From Halorubrum ezzemoulense DSM 17463 (GTDB lineage Archaea > Halobacteriota > Halobacteria > Halobacteriales > Haloferacaceae), in assembly GCF_002114285.1 (NCBI RefSeq), contig NZ_NEDJ01000025.1, positions 1 through 41,045 on the forward strand: a stretch of DNA of 41,045 nucleotides, given 5' to 3'. This document shows positions 16,637 to 25,054 of this stretch, piece by piece (position 1 is the first letter of the stretch; each line of letters begins with the position of its first letter). Below the pieces are notes generated by a model, which saw only the letters and a program-made list of their open reading frames with translations, was not told the origin of the DNA and made no database searches. Both the position numbers and the translations under genes were made by a program.

Positions 16637-18517
16637 GTGTCACAGGAGTTTCTGATCCCGCTCGTCGCCGGCATCATCGGACTCGGCGTCCTCGCGCAGA
16701 TCCTCGCCGCTCGGCTCCGCGTCCCGAGTATCATCTTCTTTCTGCTCGTCGGAGTGACGATCGGTCGACCGGGGCTCGGGATCGTGACGAGCGAGAGCTT
16801 CGGCGACTCGCTCCCGGCGATCGTCGGGCTCGCGGTCGCGATCATCGTCTTCGAGGGGGCGTTCCACCTCGAGTTCGAGCGCATTCGGCAGGCGCCCCGG
16901 GCGGCGGTCCGACTCGTCACGGTCGGGGCCGGCATCGCACTGGTCGGGACCGCGGTGGCCGTCCGAGTCCTCGAAGGGCTCCCGTGGGAGCTCTCGTTCG
17001 TGATCGGGGCGCTGCTCGTCGCCACCGGCCCGACGGTCATCTCCCCGATCCTCGAGGTGGTCCCCGTCCGCGATCAGGTCGCAGCCGTCCTGGAGACGGA
17101 GGGGATCGTCAACGACGTGACGGCGGCGATCACGGCGGTCGTGCTCTTCGAGACGGTGAACCCGACTGTCGCGGGCGAGGGACTGATTCAGGGGTTCGCG
17201 CTCCGCCTCGGAGAGGGGCTGCTCGTCGGCCTCATCGTCGCGGGCGTCCTCTACTACCTGCGCCGGTACGTCGACCTGTCGCCCGGGGCCGCGCCGCGGA
17301 ACGCACGGCTGCTCGCCCTCGCCGGCGCGCTCGCCGCGTACGCGGGGGCGAACCAGCTGGCGAGCGAGGCCGGCGTCGCCGCCGCCGCCACCGCCGGACT
17401 GGCGCTCGGGAACGTGGACATCCCATACAAGGAGGAGATAACCGACTTCAAGGGCGACATCACGCTGCTCGTGCTGGCGTTCGTGTTCATCGCGCTTGCC
17501 GCGCAGCTCCCCCCCGCGGCGATATTCGACGTGGGGCTCGCGGGGCTCGGCGTGGTCGTCGTGGTCGCGGTGGTGATCCGGCCGCTGCTCGTGTTCGTCT
17601 CGACCGTCGGCGACCGGTTCACCTTCTCCGAGCGGCTGTTCATCAGCGCGATCGGGCCGCGCGGGATCATCCCCGCGTCGGTCGCGACGCTGTTCGCCAC
17701 CGAGCTTCGGGCGGCCGCCACGGAGCTCAACGACCCCGCGCTGGCGCAGCAGGCGGACCTGCTGATCGGGACGGTGTTCCTCGTCATCTTCGTGACCGCC
17801 CTCGTCCAGGGCGGGCTGGCGCGGTACATCGCGCAGTACCTCAACGTGATACCCATGAGAGTCATCATCGTCGGAGGCGGACAGGTGGGCCGCGCGCTCG
17901 CTGAGCGCCTCGAAGACCGCGGCGAAAACGTCGTCATCATCGAGGAAGATGAGGCGACGGTCGAATCGCTCCGCAACGACGGCTTCGCCGCCGTAATCGG
18001 CGACGGGACGGACACGGAGGTGTTGCGCAAGTCCGGCGCGGAGAACGCCAAGATCCTCGTCGCGGCCACCGGAGACGACGACACGAACCTGCTCGTCGCG
18101 CAGCTCTCGAAGACGAACTTCGGCGTCGAGAAGATCCTCGCGAAGGCGAACAACTCCGACAACGTCGACGCGTTCGAAGACCTAGGCGTGAGTACGATCT
18201 CGGCCGCGATGTCGGCCGCGTGGGCCATCGACAATCAGATCGAGCGACCGGACCTCGCCCACTGGATGACCGACATCGGGGAGACCGGCGATGTCCAACA
18301 GATCGAGGTCACCAACGAGGAACTGATCGGTAAGGCCGTCCGCGAGGTGGGTCCGATGCTCCCCGACGGCTGCCTCATCGCCGTTCTCAGCGACGGCGAC
18401 AGCGAGTCGGTCGCGGTGCCGAGCGCGGACACGGTGGTAAACCGCGGCGACCACATCACGCTGCTCGGTCGACGCGAGGCCGTCCGAGAGGGAATGGAGT
18501 TGGTTCAGCCCGACTGA
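16637..18517 (+). CDS. Cation:proton antiporter with TrkA-N and TrkA-C domains
   Basis: 626 residues. Residues about 1-395 form a 12-13 helix CPA-type exchanger with the ion-binding Asn159-Asp160 pair (GIVNDVTAA) and the ATGPTVISPIL stretch. A Rossmann RCK/TrkA-N domain follows (about 405-520; nucleotide loop VGGGQVGRALAERLEDRG), then a TrkA-C domain (about 535-620). The architecture matches KefB/NhaP-like antiporters gated by NAD(H) or other nucleotides that exchange Na+ or K+ for H+ at the cell membrane, which is central for a salt-in halophile. The GTG start is supported by GGAGGA six bases upstream. Ion specificity cannot be read from sequence. Confidence 0.95.
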   Translation: MSQEFLIPLVAGIIGLGVLAQILAARLRVPSIIFFLLVGVTIGRPGLGIVTSESFGDSLPAIVGLAVAIIVFEGAFHLEFERIRQAPRAAVRLVTVGAGIALVGTAVAVRVLEGLPWELSFVIGALLVATGPTVISPILEVVPVRDQVAAVLETEGIVNDVTAAITAVVLFETVNPTVAGEGLIQGFALRLGEGLLVGLIVAGVLYYLRRYVDLSPGAAPRNARLLALAGALAAYAGANQLASEAGVAAAATAGLALGNVDIPYKEEITDFKGDITLLVLAFVFIALAAQLPPAAIFDVGLAGLGVVVVVAVVIRPLLVFVSTVGDRFTFSERLFISAIGPRGIIPASVATLFATELRAAATELNDPALAQQADLLIGTVFLVIFVTALVQGGLARYIAQYLNVIPMRVIIVGGGQVGRALAERLEDRGENVVIIEEDEATVESLRNDGFAAVIGDGTDTEVLRKSGAENAKILVAATGDDDTNLLVAQLSKTNFGVEKILAKANNSDNVDAFEDLGVSTISAAMSAAWAIDNQIERPDLAHWMTDIGETGDVQQIEVTNEELIGKAVREVGPMLPDGCLIAVLSDGDSESVAVPSADTVVNRGDHITLLGRREAVREGMELVQPD

Positions 18518-18557
18518 GCCGGGCTGGGAGACGATGCGCCTCCGCGCTCGGCGAGAC

Positions 18558-19292
18558 TCACACGGAAGAGAAGTACGACTGGCCGAACCGGAGGAGATCG
18601 CGGTCGAACTCCTCCGGGTCGTCGACCCGGAAGTGAAAGAGTCGGTTCCGCATGTCGCCGATTTCGAGCACGAGCTCGCGGATCACGTCCTGCTGGTCGT
18701 CGAAGATCGGCTCGAACTCCGCCCAGTGGATGGAGATGAACTGGGCGTAGTGCGCGTAGCTACAGTGGTCGACTGACGCCGGCGTCGGCAGCGGGTGGTC
18801 CTCGTCGAACGTCGCGGCCAGCTCGTCTGACAGCGCGTCGCCGAACGCCCGCGCGAGGAGCTCGCGAAGCCGCATCTCGATCGACTCGATCAGCAGGAAC
18901 GGTTCGAGCATCCGCTTCAGCCGCGTCAGGAGGTCGTAGTCGGTCAGGATCTGCCACGCCTCGCCCCCGTCGACGACGATGTACGTGTGCTCCGCGAGCG
19001 CGTCGAACACCGCGAGGACGGTCTCGTCCTCGCTGACCGTGTGCGCGTCCTCGACGGCCGCCCCGACCGATATCTTGTCCAGCGTCTTGTGGCCCACGTC
19101 CAGCTGGTGGAACGCGAGCAGCGTCCGGACGACGGATCGGTAGGTGACAATCCCGACGAGCTCGCCGTCGCGTTCGACGCCGACCTGCGTGTATTCGTTC
19201 TCGAACATCCGGCGGAGGGCCGTTTCGAGCTCGAGGTCGTACTGGACGGTCCGGAGTCGGTTGTCGATCGGGAGGTCTGCGATAGTGTACAT
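18558..19292 (-). CDS. CBS-pair protein with HEPN-like C-terminal domain
   Basis: 244 residues. Two CBS repeats occupy about 5-60 and 72-125; CBS pairs sense adenosyl nucleotides such as AMP or ATP. The C-terminal half (about 132-235) is all-helical, with the sequence style of Swt1-type HEPN domains: an opening IESIEMRLRELLARAF helix, a middle HYAQFISIHWAEFEPIF helix, and the motif Arg215-Asn216-x3-His220 (DMRNRLFHFR), the R-N-x3-H hallmark of HEPN RNases. The likely role is nucleotide-controlled RNA cleavage or binding; this is inferred. It is convergent with the antiporter gene and upstream of nothing obvious. Confidence 0.85.
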   Translation of the reverse strand: MYTIADLPIDNRLRTVQYDLELETALRRMFENEYTQVGVERDGELVGIVTYRSVVRTLLAFHQLDVGHKTLDKISVGAAVEDAHTVSEDETVLAVFDALAEHTYIVVDGGEAWQILTDYDLLTRLKRMLEPFLLIESIEMRLRELLARAFGDALSDELAATFDEDHPLPTPASVDHCSYAHYAQFISIHWAEFEPIFDDQQDVIRELVLEIGDMRNRLFHFRVDDPEEFDRDLLRFGQSYFSSV

Positions 19293-19354
19293 GATGCTGT
19301 CGTGTCGTCGCGGGGAGAGCTACGCGTCTCCGCGCGGTCGTGTCACCGCTCCGC

Positions 19355-19963
19355 TCACGGGTGACGCCGGAGTTCGGAGTCGATGTACGAGGCGAGCGAG
19401 ACCCGGGTCGCCGCCGCGGCGCTCTCGCGGTCGGTCGTCGCGCGGGCGTACATCGCGCCGTTGACAGTCGCCAAGACGTGCTCCGCGACCCGCGACGGGT
19501 CGACGTCGCGGAACGTCCCCTCGTCGATGCCGCGCTCGACGATGTCCCGGATGGCGGCCGCTAACCGGTCGTCGATCCGCGTGAACTGCTCGCGGAACAC
19601 CTCGTTCGTCACGGCCTGCGACCGGAGCTCGACCAAGACGGCCTGGAGCTGGCGCTGCTCCTCGTCCGGTTGGAGCGGCAGGAGCTTCTCAATGACGTGT
19701 TCGAGGTCGGCCGTCGGCTCGTCGCCGGTCTCGGTCGCGACGGTCGCTTCGAACCTGTCGACGGCAAACTCGAGAAACGTTGCCAGGAGCTCGTCTTTGG
19801 CGTCGTAGTGGTAGTAGATGGCGGCCTTGGACTTGCCGAGTTCGGCGGCGATCCGCGAGATCGACAGCCCGGCGTAGCCGTGTTCGAGCAGCGCTCGGTA
19901 GGTCGCCTCCATGATCTCCGCTTCGGCGGCGCTCCAGTCCCGCTTGGGTGCGTCGGCGGCCAT
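19355..19963 (-). CDS. TetR family transcriptional regulator
   Basis: 202 residues from the ATG at 19963, two bases after the stop of the zinc-ribbon membrane protein gene, so the two are co-transcribed; upstream extension of the frame only reads through that gene. The helix-turn-helix (about 16-60) includes HGYAGLSISRIAAELGKSKA and AIYYHYDAK. The remaining helices form the ligand pocket and dimer interface. A 16-bp palindrome found in this operon's promoter and again before the divergent HalOD1 gene (20425-20440 and 20608-20623) is its probable operator. It is likely autoregulated. Confidence 0.93.
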   Translation of the reverse strand: MAADAPKRDWSAAEAEIMEATYRALLEHGYAGLSISRIAAELGKSKAAIYYHYDAKDELLATFLEFAVDRFEATVATETGDEPTADLEHVIEKLLPLQPDEEQRQLQAVLVELRSQAVTNEVFREQFTRIDDRLAAAIRDIVERGIDEGTFRDVDPSRVAEHVLATVNGAMYARATTDRESAAAATRVSLASYIDSELRRHP

Positions 19964-19965
19964 CG

Positions 19966-20418
19966 TCACTCGTCTCCCCGCTCGTCGACCCGTCCGGTGC
20001 CGGCGTCGTCGAGGGCTTCGAACTCGGTCGTACACCAGTGACAGAACCCGATGTCCGGGTCGACAGGCTTCCCGCAGGCGGGACAGGTCGGCGATTCGTC
20101 CGCCTCCGTCGCTCTCGCCGCATCGCTCGCCCGAGCGTCGTCGGACCGACGCTCGGCGTTCGCGACGAGGTACGCGTCGAGGACGCTGATACCGGTGACG
20201 AGGACGAGCGGGAGCAGCGAGAACGGGTCCACGAGCGTCCCCGAACTCACGGCGGACAGTGTCGATTCGGGGACGAACAGGACCGTCGCGGCGAAGCTGG
20301 CCGAGAGCCACCCGAGGGCGCGGACCCAACGCCGGAGGTACAGGTGGCCGAGCCCGGTGGCCAACGTCCCCAACAGGGCGGCGAGCAGCGGATTCTTTCG
20401 GAGCGAAACGCGTGCCAT
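19966..20418 (-). CDS. Membrane protein with C-terminal zinc ribbon (DUF7575-like)
   Basis: 150 residues: a basic N-terminus, three hydrophobic helices (about 10-26, 36-52, 68-86), an Ala/Asp/Arg-rich linker, and a zinc ribbon with CPAC and CHWC knuckles (about 111-130). The pattern fits a haloarchaeal family of small membrane proteins with a cytoplasmic zinc ribbon, function unknown. It heads the operon with the TetR gene. The ATG at 20418 is seven bases from the operator at 20425-20440, and a TTTTA box at about 20443-20448 gives a leaderless start, so a bound repressor would block the transcription start. Confidence 0.85.
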   Translation of the reverse strand: MARVSLRKNPLLAALLGTLATGLGHLYLRRWVRALGWLSASFAATVLFVPESTLSAVSSGTLVDPFSLLPLVLVTGISVLDAYLVANAERRSDDARASDAARATEADESPTCPACGKPVDPDIGFCHWCTTEFEALDDAGTGRVDERGDE

Positions 20419-20424
20419 ACTAAA

Positions 20425-20440
20425 TACTGAACGTTCGGTA
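20425..20440. promoter_or_regulatory. TetR operator, copy 1 (operon promoter)
   Basis: TACTGAACGTTCGGTA is a 16-bp near-perfect palindrome lying between the TATA box and the ATG of the minus-strand operon. Read on the minus strand it is identical, base for base, to the second copy at 20608-20623. Confidence 0.8.
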
Positions 20441-20607
20441 GGTAAAAGTGCTTCGTCCGCGTCTCTGGGTGTGTGCCGAGAGCGCTTTCCGCGGTCTCAA
20501 AGTCGTCTACCTGCCAGAATCCCCGTCATACAGCGCTAGAGGCGACTTCCGAACACCGACGGGGAGTCGCCCCCTTCGACGCCAAACGCGGACGAAAGGT
20601 TGATACT

Positions 20608-20623
20608 TACCGAACGTTCAGTA
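20608..20623. promoter_or_regulatory. TetR operator, copy 2 (HalOD1 gene promoter)
   Basis: TACCGAACGTTCAGTA is the exact reverse complement of the copy at 20425-20440. It lies just after a TATA-like GATACTTA (about 20602-20609) and 36 bases before the HalOD1 ATG, again where a repressor would block initiation. Sixteen identical bases in two opposed promoters are very unlikely by chance. Confidence 0.8.
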
Positions 20624-20658
20624 GAAGTTACGGGCGAACTGACGCCCGCGTTCGACCA

Positions 20659-20982
20659 ATGACCCGCAACCCCCGATCCGCCGACGAATCGACGAAACCG
20701 TGGCACGACCGCCAGCTCGCTCACTGGGACGAGTCGGCCCTCTACGAGGCCGTCACCGACGCCGTCTCGAACGCCACCGGGACGGCCCGCTCGACGGTCG
20801 CGTCCCGGTACGACCGCGCGCACGCGGCGGCCCTCAGCCGACTGTTCGGCGAGGGCGACGGGGAGGCGACGCCCTCGACCGGGGTGGTCAAGTTCGTTCT
20901 CTCGGAGTGTGTCGTCTCGGTCCACAGCAGCGGACGGATCTCGGCCAGCCCCGCCGACGAGACGCCCGCCGCGGACGGCTGA
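20659..20982 (+). CDS. Stand-alone HalOD1 output-domain protein
   Basis: 107 residues from the ATG at 20659; the frame is open upstream through the operator, so that part is not coding. After a hydrophilic start, residues about 27-95 match the HalOD1 pattern: LYEAVTDAVSNATGT, a YDRAHAAALSRLF helix, then GVVKFVLSECVVSVHSSGRI strands. HalOD1 is found at the ends of haloarchaeal response regulators as an output module; here it occurs alone, as in many paralogues. It is probably controlled by the TetR protein at 19355 through the shared operator. Confidence 0.8.
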   Translation: MTRNPRSADESTKPWHDRQLAHWDESALYEAVTDAVSNATGTARSTVASRYDRAHAAALSRLFGEGDGEATPSTGVVKFVLSECVVSVHSSGRISASPADETPAADG

Positions 20983-21155
20983 GACGTCGCGGAGCAGCCG
21001 TGGCACCGAGTCGCTCGCGCCAATACGCTCTTTTCGCTGGTCACCCACCGGTCCGGACGGGCGACCGGAGGCGATGGTCGGCCGTTACCGCTCGACGCTG
21101 TCGGTCCCTGTTCCTGAAGGGATTTGAGGCGCCGGCGGGACCGAGACATCGAATC

Positions 21156-21284
21156 GTGAGCGGAGTCGGCGGGAAGACGGCGCCGGTCACCGGTGCGGGC
21201 TCGGGCATCGGCCGCGCCTCGGCGCTGCGCTTCGCCGAGGAGGCGGCGAGCGTCATGGTGGCGGACATCGTGGCGACCGAGAGG
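21156..21284 (+). pseudogene. Remnant of a short-chain dehydrogenase gene (N-terminal only)
   Basis: From the GTG at 21156 about 42 codons read as the classical SDR start: GKTAPVTGAGSGIGRASALR with the glycine-rich NAD(P) loop TGAGSGIG, a helix, and the second strand ending VMVADI. The similarity then stops, and neither the Asn-Ser-Tyr-Lys catalytic region nor a downstream continuation is present before the opposing gene at 21358. This is a truncated relic. The rest of 20983-21357 contains no gene. Confidence 0.8.
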
Positions 21285-21332
21285 CCTGACCGACTCCGTC
21301 GACGGCGGACAGCCCGCGGACTGAGTCGTCTC

Positions 21333-21359
21333 GCCCGCGTTGCCCGCGTCGCCCGCGTC
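21333..21359 (+). repeat. Three tandem 9-bp repeats at the end of the CinA-like gene
   Basis: GCCCGCGTT, GCCCGCGTC, GCCCGCGTC run head to tail and stop at the TGA codon (21358-21360) of the minus-strand gene. Probably slippage in GC-rich DNA at the junction with the degraded SDR relic. Confidence 0.7.
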
Positions 21360-22098
21360 ACCAGTCGCGAGACACCGGCGTCTCGCTCGCGTCGACGTTC
21401 GACAGCAGCCACGCCGCGGCCGCCGAGAGCGCGTCGTCGTCGGTGGCGGTCACCTTCAGCCGGTTGTGCTCCGCCTCGCGGTCGGGGTAACAGCCGACGG
21501 CGACGTCGAACCGGTCCATCGCCTCCCGCAGCGCGGGCACGATGTTCGACTCCGGTTCGACGGTGTACAGGAACCGGGAGCGGCGGTCCCCGGCGAACTC
21601 GTCGGCGACCGTCTCGAAGGTCGCCTTCAGCTCGTCCGGGATGCCGGGCAGGACGTAGACGTTCTCGACCACGCAGCCGGGCGCGAGCCCCGCGTCAGTC
21701 ACCAGCGGGCGGCTCCCCTCGGGGACCGCCGCTTCGGCCTCGACGTCGACGTCGAACTCGCGGTCGGGGACCCGCTCGCGGATCGCCGCCAGCCGGCGCT
21801 CGACGGACTCGCGCGTGAGGTCGGTGACGGCCATTTCGCGGTCGAACGCGTCCGCGACCGCCTCCATCGTCACGTCGTCGGGGGTGCTGCCGATGCCGCC
21901 GGTGACGATTACGGCGTCGAAGTCCGCGGCGTACTCCCGGACTCGGTCGGCGATCTCCCCCCTGTCGTCGGGGATCGAGAGGATCCGTGCCACGGCGACG
22001 CCGCGCTCGCTCAGTTCGGCGGCGAGCCAGTTGGCGTTCGTGTTCACCGTGTCGCCCGAGAGCAGTTCGTCACCCACCGTGATCAGCGCGACCTCCAT
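21358..22098 (-). CDS. MoaB/CinA N-terminal (molybdopterin-binding) domain protein
   Basis: 246 residues from the ATG at 22098, which starts directly with the domain (MEVALITVGDELLSGDTVNT); the longer frame to 22176 adds an unlike extension. TVGDELLSG, the TGGIGSTPDDVT loop and ALPG-like VLPGIPDELK are hallmarks of the MoCF_biosynth fold as in the N-terminal half of CinA. The C-terminal nicotinamide-nucleotide deamidase half of bacterial CinA is absent, as usual in archaea. Archaeal versions are annotated as CinA or as molybdopterin-binding proteins; ADP-ribose pyrophosphatase activity is known for the related COG1058 domain. The exact role is uncertain. Confidence 0.9.
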   Translation of the reverse strand: MEVALITVGDELLSGDTVNTNANWLAAELSERGVAVARILSIPDDRGEIADRVREYAADFDAVIVTGGIGSTPDDVTMEAVADAFDREMAVTDLTRESVERRLAAIRERVPDREFDVDVEAEAAVPEGSRPLVTDAGLAPGCVVENVYVLPGIPDELKATFETVADEFAGDRRSRFLYTVEPESNIVPALREAMDRFDVAVGCYPDREAEHNRLKVTATDDDALSAAAAWLLSNVDASETPVSRDW

Positions 22099-22213
22099 CA
22101 GTATCTCGTACGGTCGGGCGACGGATGTAGGTTTCCCGCACCTGAAGGTGCCGCGGTAAGTCCCGACGGAAGCCACCAGAAGGGCTAACTACGCGATCCG
22201 TGTACCTCGACGC

Positions 22214-23197
22214 ATGGCCCTCCACGCAGTCGAAAACGTCGAGGAAGCGCTCGGTGTCACTCGAGCGTTTCTGACGCCCGTCACCGTGCGCCGCTGGCTG
22301 AAGCTCGCGGTCGTCGTGTTCTTCGTCGGCGGTGGCGTGAGCTTCCCGACGACACAGTTCAGCACGTCGGCTCCGACGGGAGAGGTTTCTCCCGGCGAAA
22401 TTCCCTCCGGGCTCCCGGTCGAGCTGCTGACGCTCGCAGCCGCGGTCGTCGCTGTCGGCCTCCTGCTCCTCGGGCTGTTCGGCCTGGTCGGAGCGGTCAT
22501 GGAGTTCGTGTTGATCGAGTCGCTCCGCACCGGCGAGGTGTCGCTCCGAGGCCACTGGCGCCGACGCTGGCGGCAGGGGATCCCCCTGTTCGGGTTCCGA
22601 GTCGCGATCGGACTCCCGGTGCTCGCGCTGTTCGGCGGCTGGGTCGCACTGCTCGCCGTTCCCGTCCTGACCGGGCGCGACCCCGCGCGCTCCGCCACGG
22701 CGTTCCTCGTCGGGATCCCGGTGCTGGCTCTCATCAGCGCCGGGTACGCGTTGGTCTCGGGGTTCACGACCGCGTTCGTCGTGCCGCTCATGATTCAGTC
22801 GGACTCGGGCGTCGTCGCGGCGTGGCGTCGCCTCTGGCCGTCGGTCAGGGCGGCGTGGAAACAGTACCTGGCGTACGTCGCGGTCGCGTTCCTGTTGACG
22901 GTCGCCACCGGGGTCGTCGTCTCGATCGCGGTCGCGCTCGTCGCGTTCGCGCTCCTGGTCCCCGTCCTCGTCGCGGTCGCGATCGTACACGCGACCGTCT
23001 CGGTGACGTCGCCGCTCGGACTCGCCCTCCTCGTCCCGCTCGCGGTGCTGTTCGGCGTCGCGTTGCTCGTCGTCGGGACGCTCTCACAGGTCCCCGTCGT
23101 GACGTACCTCCGGTACTACGCGCTGCTCGTGCTCGGCGACATCGAGGAGTCGTTCGACATCCTCGCCGACGGGCGGCCGTCGACCGAGGATCGGTGA
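22214..23197 (+). CDS. Polytopic membrane protein, DUF7544-like
   Basis: 327 residues. A soluble amphipathic start (ALHAVENVEEALGVTRAFLT) leads into about six hydrophobic helices (roughly 29-45, 73-100, 128-155, 165-195, 225-262, 270-300). The N-terminal signature and overall plan match a haloarchaeal membrane family of unknown function; a glycerophosphoryl-diester-esterase-like membrane fold is a distant possibility. The ATG at 22214 has a TATA-like CTAACTAC about 25 bases upstream. It converges with the CetZ gene; the 210-base gap between them holds nothing I can name. Confidence 0.8.
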   Translation: MALHAVENVEEALGVTRAFLTPVTVRRWLKLAVVVFFVGGGVSFPTTQFSTSAPTGEVSPGEIPSGLPVELLTLAAAVVAVGLLLLGLFGLVGAVMEFVLIESLRTGEVSLRGHWRRRWRQGIPLFGFRVAIGLPVLALFGGWVALLAVPVLTGRDPARSATAFLVGIPVLALISAGYALVSGFTTAFVVPLMIQSDSGVVAAWRRLWPSVRAAWKQYLAYVAVAFLLTVATGVVVSIAVALVAFALLVPVLVAVAIVHATVSVTSPLGLALLVPLAVLFGVALLVVGTLSQVPVVTYLRYYALLVLGDIEESFDILADGRPSTEDR

Positions 23198-23407
23198 CGA
23201 GGTCGCTCTCCCGGCACCGAGCGTCGAGCGACTCCGCTTCGGGGCCGCTCGCATGCGAGAGCCCCGGGTCGGTGGAACGGATCGAGCACTTCGCCGACCG
23301 CGTCCGCGTGATCGCCGCCGCGCGTGCGTCTCACGCTCTCGGGCCGGGTGCCGGAGCGGGCCCCGCCCGAGGCGCCTCGGAGGACGGCTCCGAGTAGGCG
23401 ATGACGG

Positions 23408-24580
23408 TCAGAACAGCGACTCCAGCTCCCCGTCGCTATCCATCAGCTCGGTGAAGCGGTCCTCGCTCTCGTCGGTGATCTCGCCCAGATTCTGTTGCGC
23501 CTCGACCGCGACCTGCTGAAGCTCCTTCACTCGCGGGACGTTCGTCACGCCGCCGAGCAGGACGAGCCCCGCGACGGTTCCCTCGCCGCGTCGCGGGTAG
23601 TCGCCGCCGCGGACCTCCATCGACCCGGTCTGTTCCTCGAGCCACTTGCGACCGTGCTCGATGCCCTTCCGGTTGAGATACTCCGGCGGCCCGGCGACGA
23701 CGAGCAGCGCCCGCTCCGTCCCGCTCACCTCACACGGCAGAGTGAGCCGACCGAGCGTCGCCTTCCGGACGAGGCTCGTGATCCGATTGGTGGCCTCCGT
23801 GCTGTCGATCCCCTCGTTCGAATCGTTGCCGAACCGCGAGAGCAACCCCGACCGCTTCGGTTCGTCGACCTCGACGTCGGCGTACCCCAGCGACGAGATG
23901 CCGCCGCCCTTGAGCGTGTTGATGATCTCGGAGGAGTCGACCACGCTCTCGGCGACGTCGCTCCCCTCGGTGATTTCGCCGGCGCTGAAGAGCACGCCGA
24001 ACCGCTGGACCAACTCCCTGTTGATCGCGTCGAACCCTTCTCCGACGGACTCGCCCGAACTGCGCCACGCGTCGTTGTCGAACAGCATGAGGTTGTCCAC
24101 CTCGTCGACGAACGTCTTGAGCGAGCGGGCGGCGTTCAGCGTGTAGATCCCGCCCTCGTCGCTGCCGGGGAGGATGCCGAGCCCGTAGACGGGTTCGGTG
24201 TAGATCCGTTTGAGGTTCTTCGCGATCACGGGTGCGCCACCCGATCCCGTCCCGCCGCCCAGCCCCGCAACGACGAGGAACGCGTCGATCTCGTGGACCG
24301 GCACCGAGTCGAGCGCCCCCTGGATCTCGTCGATGTCCTCCTCGGCCACTTCCGCGCCCAGTTCGTTGTCCGCGCCCACCCCGTGGCCCTTGACCCGCGA
24401 TTGCCCGATCAGGATCCGGCGGTCCTCCGGAAGGCGGTCGATCCCGTTGAGGTCCGCCTTCGCCGTGTTGACGGCGATCGCTCCCCGAACGATGTCTGCG
24501 CCCGTCTGTGCGTCGTAGGCCAGGAACTCGTCGACTACCTTCCCACCTGCCTGTCCGACCCCGATCAATGCGAGTTTCAC
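23408..24580 (-). CDS. cetZ: CetZ, archaeal tubulin/FtsZ-family cytoskeletal GTPase
   Basis: 390 residues from the GTG at 24580, which yields the family's canonical start VKLALIGVGQAGGKVVDEF; an ATG at 24595, five codons upstream, sits 24 bases after a TTTATC box and is an equally possible leaderless start. The tubulin signature GLGGGTGSGGAP, the T-loops around DNDAW and the conserved RVKGHGVGADNELGAE block mark CetZ rather than FtsZ. The tail ends in the CetZ motif ELESLF. CetZ polymers control cell shape and motility beneath the haloarchaeal membrane. It follows a three-gene operon at 106 bases and is divergent from an actin homologue 1.4 kb away. The paralogue number (CetZ1, CetZ2) cannot be set without a tree. 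Confidence 0.95.
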   Translation of the reverse strand: MKLALIGVGQAGGKVVDEFLAYDAQTGADIVRGAIAVNTAKADLNGIDRLPEDRRILIGQSRVKGHGVGADNELGAEVAEEDIDEIQGALDSVPVHEIDAFLVVAGLGGGTGSGGAPVIAKNLKRIYTEPVYGLGILPGSDEGGIYTLNAARSLKTFVDEVDNLMLFDNDAWRSSGESVGEGFDAINRELVQRFGVLFSAGEITEGSDVAESVVDSSEIINTLKGGGISSLGYADVEVDEPKRSGLLSRFGNDSNEGIDSTEATNRITSLVRKATLGRLTLPCEVSGTERALLVVAGPPEYLNRKGIEHGRKWLEEQTGSMEVRGGDYPRRGEGTVAGLVLLGGVTNVPRVKELQQVAVEAQQNLGEITDESEDRFTELMDSDGELESLF

Positions 24581-24701
24581 GTGAACACACCGCATGTATC
24601 TACGCGGGTCGGACTGATAAAGGTTAGAAGCCGCCTCAGCGTAGCGTGAACGACTGCTTCCCCGGTACAGGAAGCCGCGGTGTTCACAGGCGGGAGTGGC
24701 G

Positions 24702-25052
24702 TCACGAGTCGTCGTCCGCGGACGCGTCGGAGTCGCGCCGTTCGGTCGACGGATCGGCACCGACGCTCGGACCGTCGGCAGGAGTCGCCCCGGTGTCGTC
24801 GTCGCCGCCTTCGTTACGAGCCTGCTTGAGTGCGTCGACGGCGCTGTCCGTCGATTCGACCCGGGTTTCGGTCACGCCGCTCGGATCGAGTTTCGGCTCC
24901 GCTGCGGCCTCGGTGCCAGTTTCGTCGGCGGCCGAGCCGTCGGTCTCGTCGGCGGCCGGGGTATCGACCTCGGCGTTCGCGTGTGGGTCCCCGTCTCCGT
25001 CGGCGTCGCCGCCGAGGCCGAGCCACGATCTGAGTGTGTCAAGAAGTCCCAT
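24702..25052 (-). CDS. Small acidic disordered protein with amphipathic N-terminus
   Basis: 116 residues, strongly acidic and rich in Ala, Asp, Glu and Thr, with no predicted fold apart from an N-terminal amphipathic or hydrophobic stretch (MGLLDTLRSWLGLGG) that could touch a membrane or a partner, and a short helix around DSAVDALKQARNEGG. The ATG at 25052 is two bases after the stop of the preceding gene, so the two are one operon. It is the last gene before cetZ. An N-terminal membrane-targeting helix with a disordered tail would suit a cytoskeletal adaptor, but this is a guess. Confidence 0.75.
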   Translation of the reverse strand: MGLLDTLRSWLGLGGDADGDGDPHANAEVDTPAADETDGSAADETGTEAAAEPKLDPSGVTETRVESTDSAVDALKQARNEGGDDDTGATPADGPSVGADPSTERRDSDASADDDS

Positions 25053-25054
25053 CG

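Noticed and set aside
18534-18776. Plus-strand 80-codon frame after the antiporter
   Set aside because: It is antisense to the CBS-HEPN gene and shows no domain.
24655-24676. Small hairpin (GCTTCC and GGAAGC) between the acidic gene and cetZ as a terminator
   Set aside because: Six base pairs without a T-tract is too weak to call a terminator; it does not settle whether cetZ belongs to the upstream operon.
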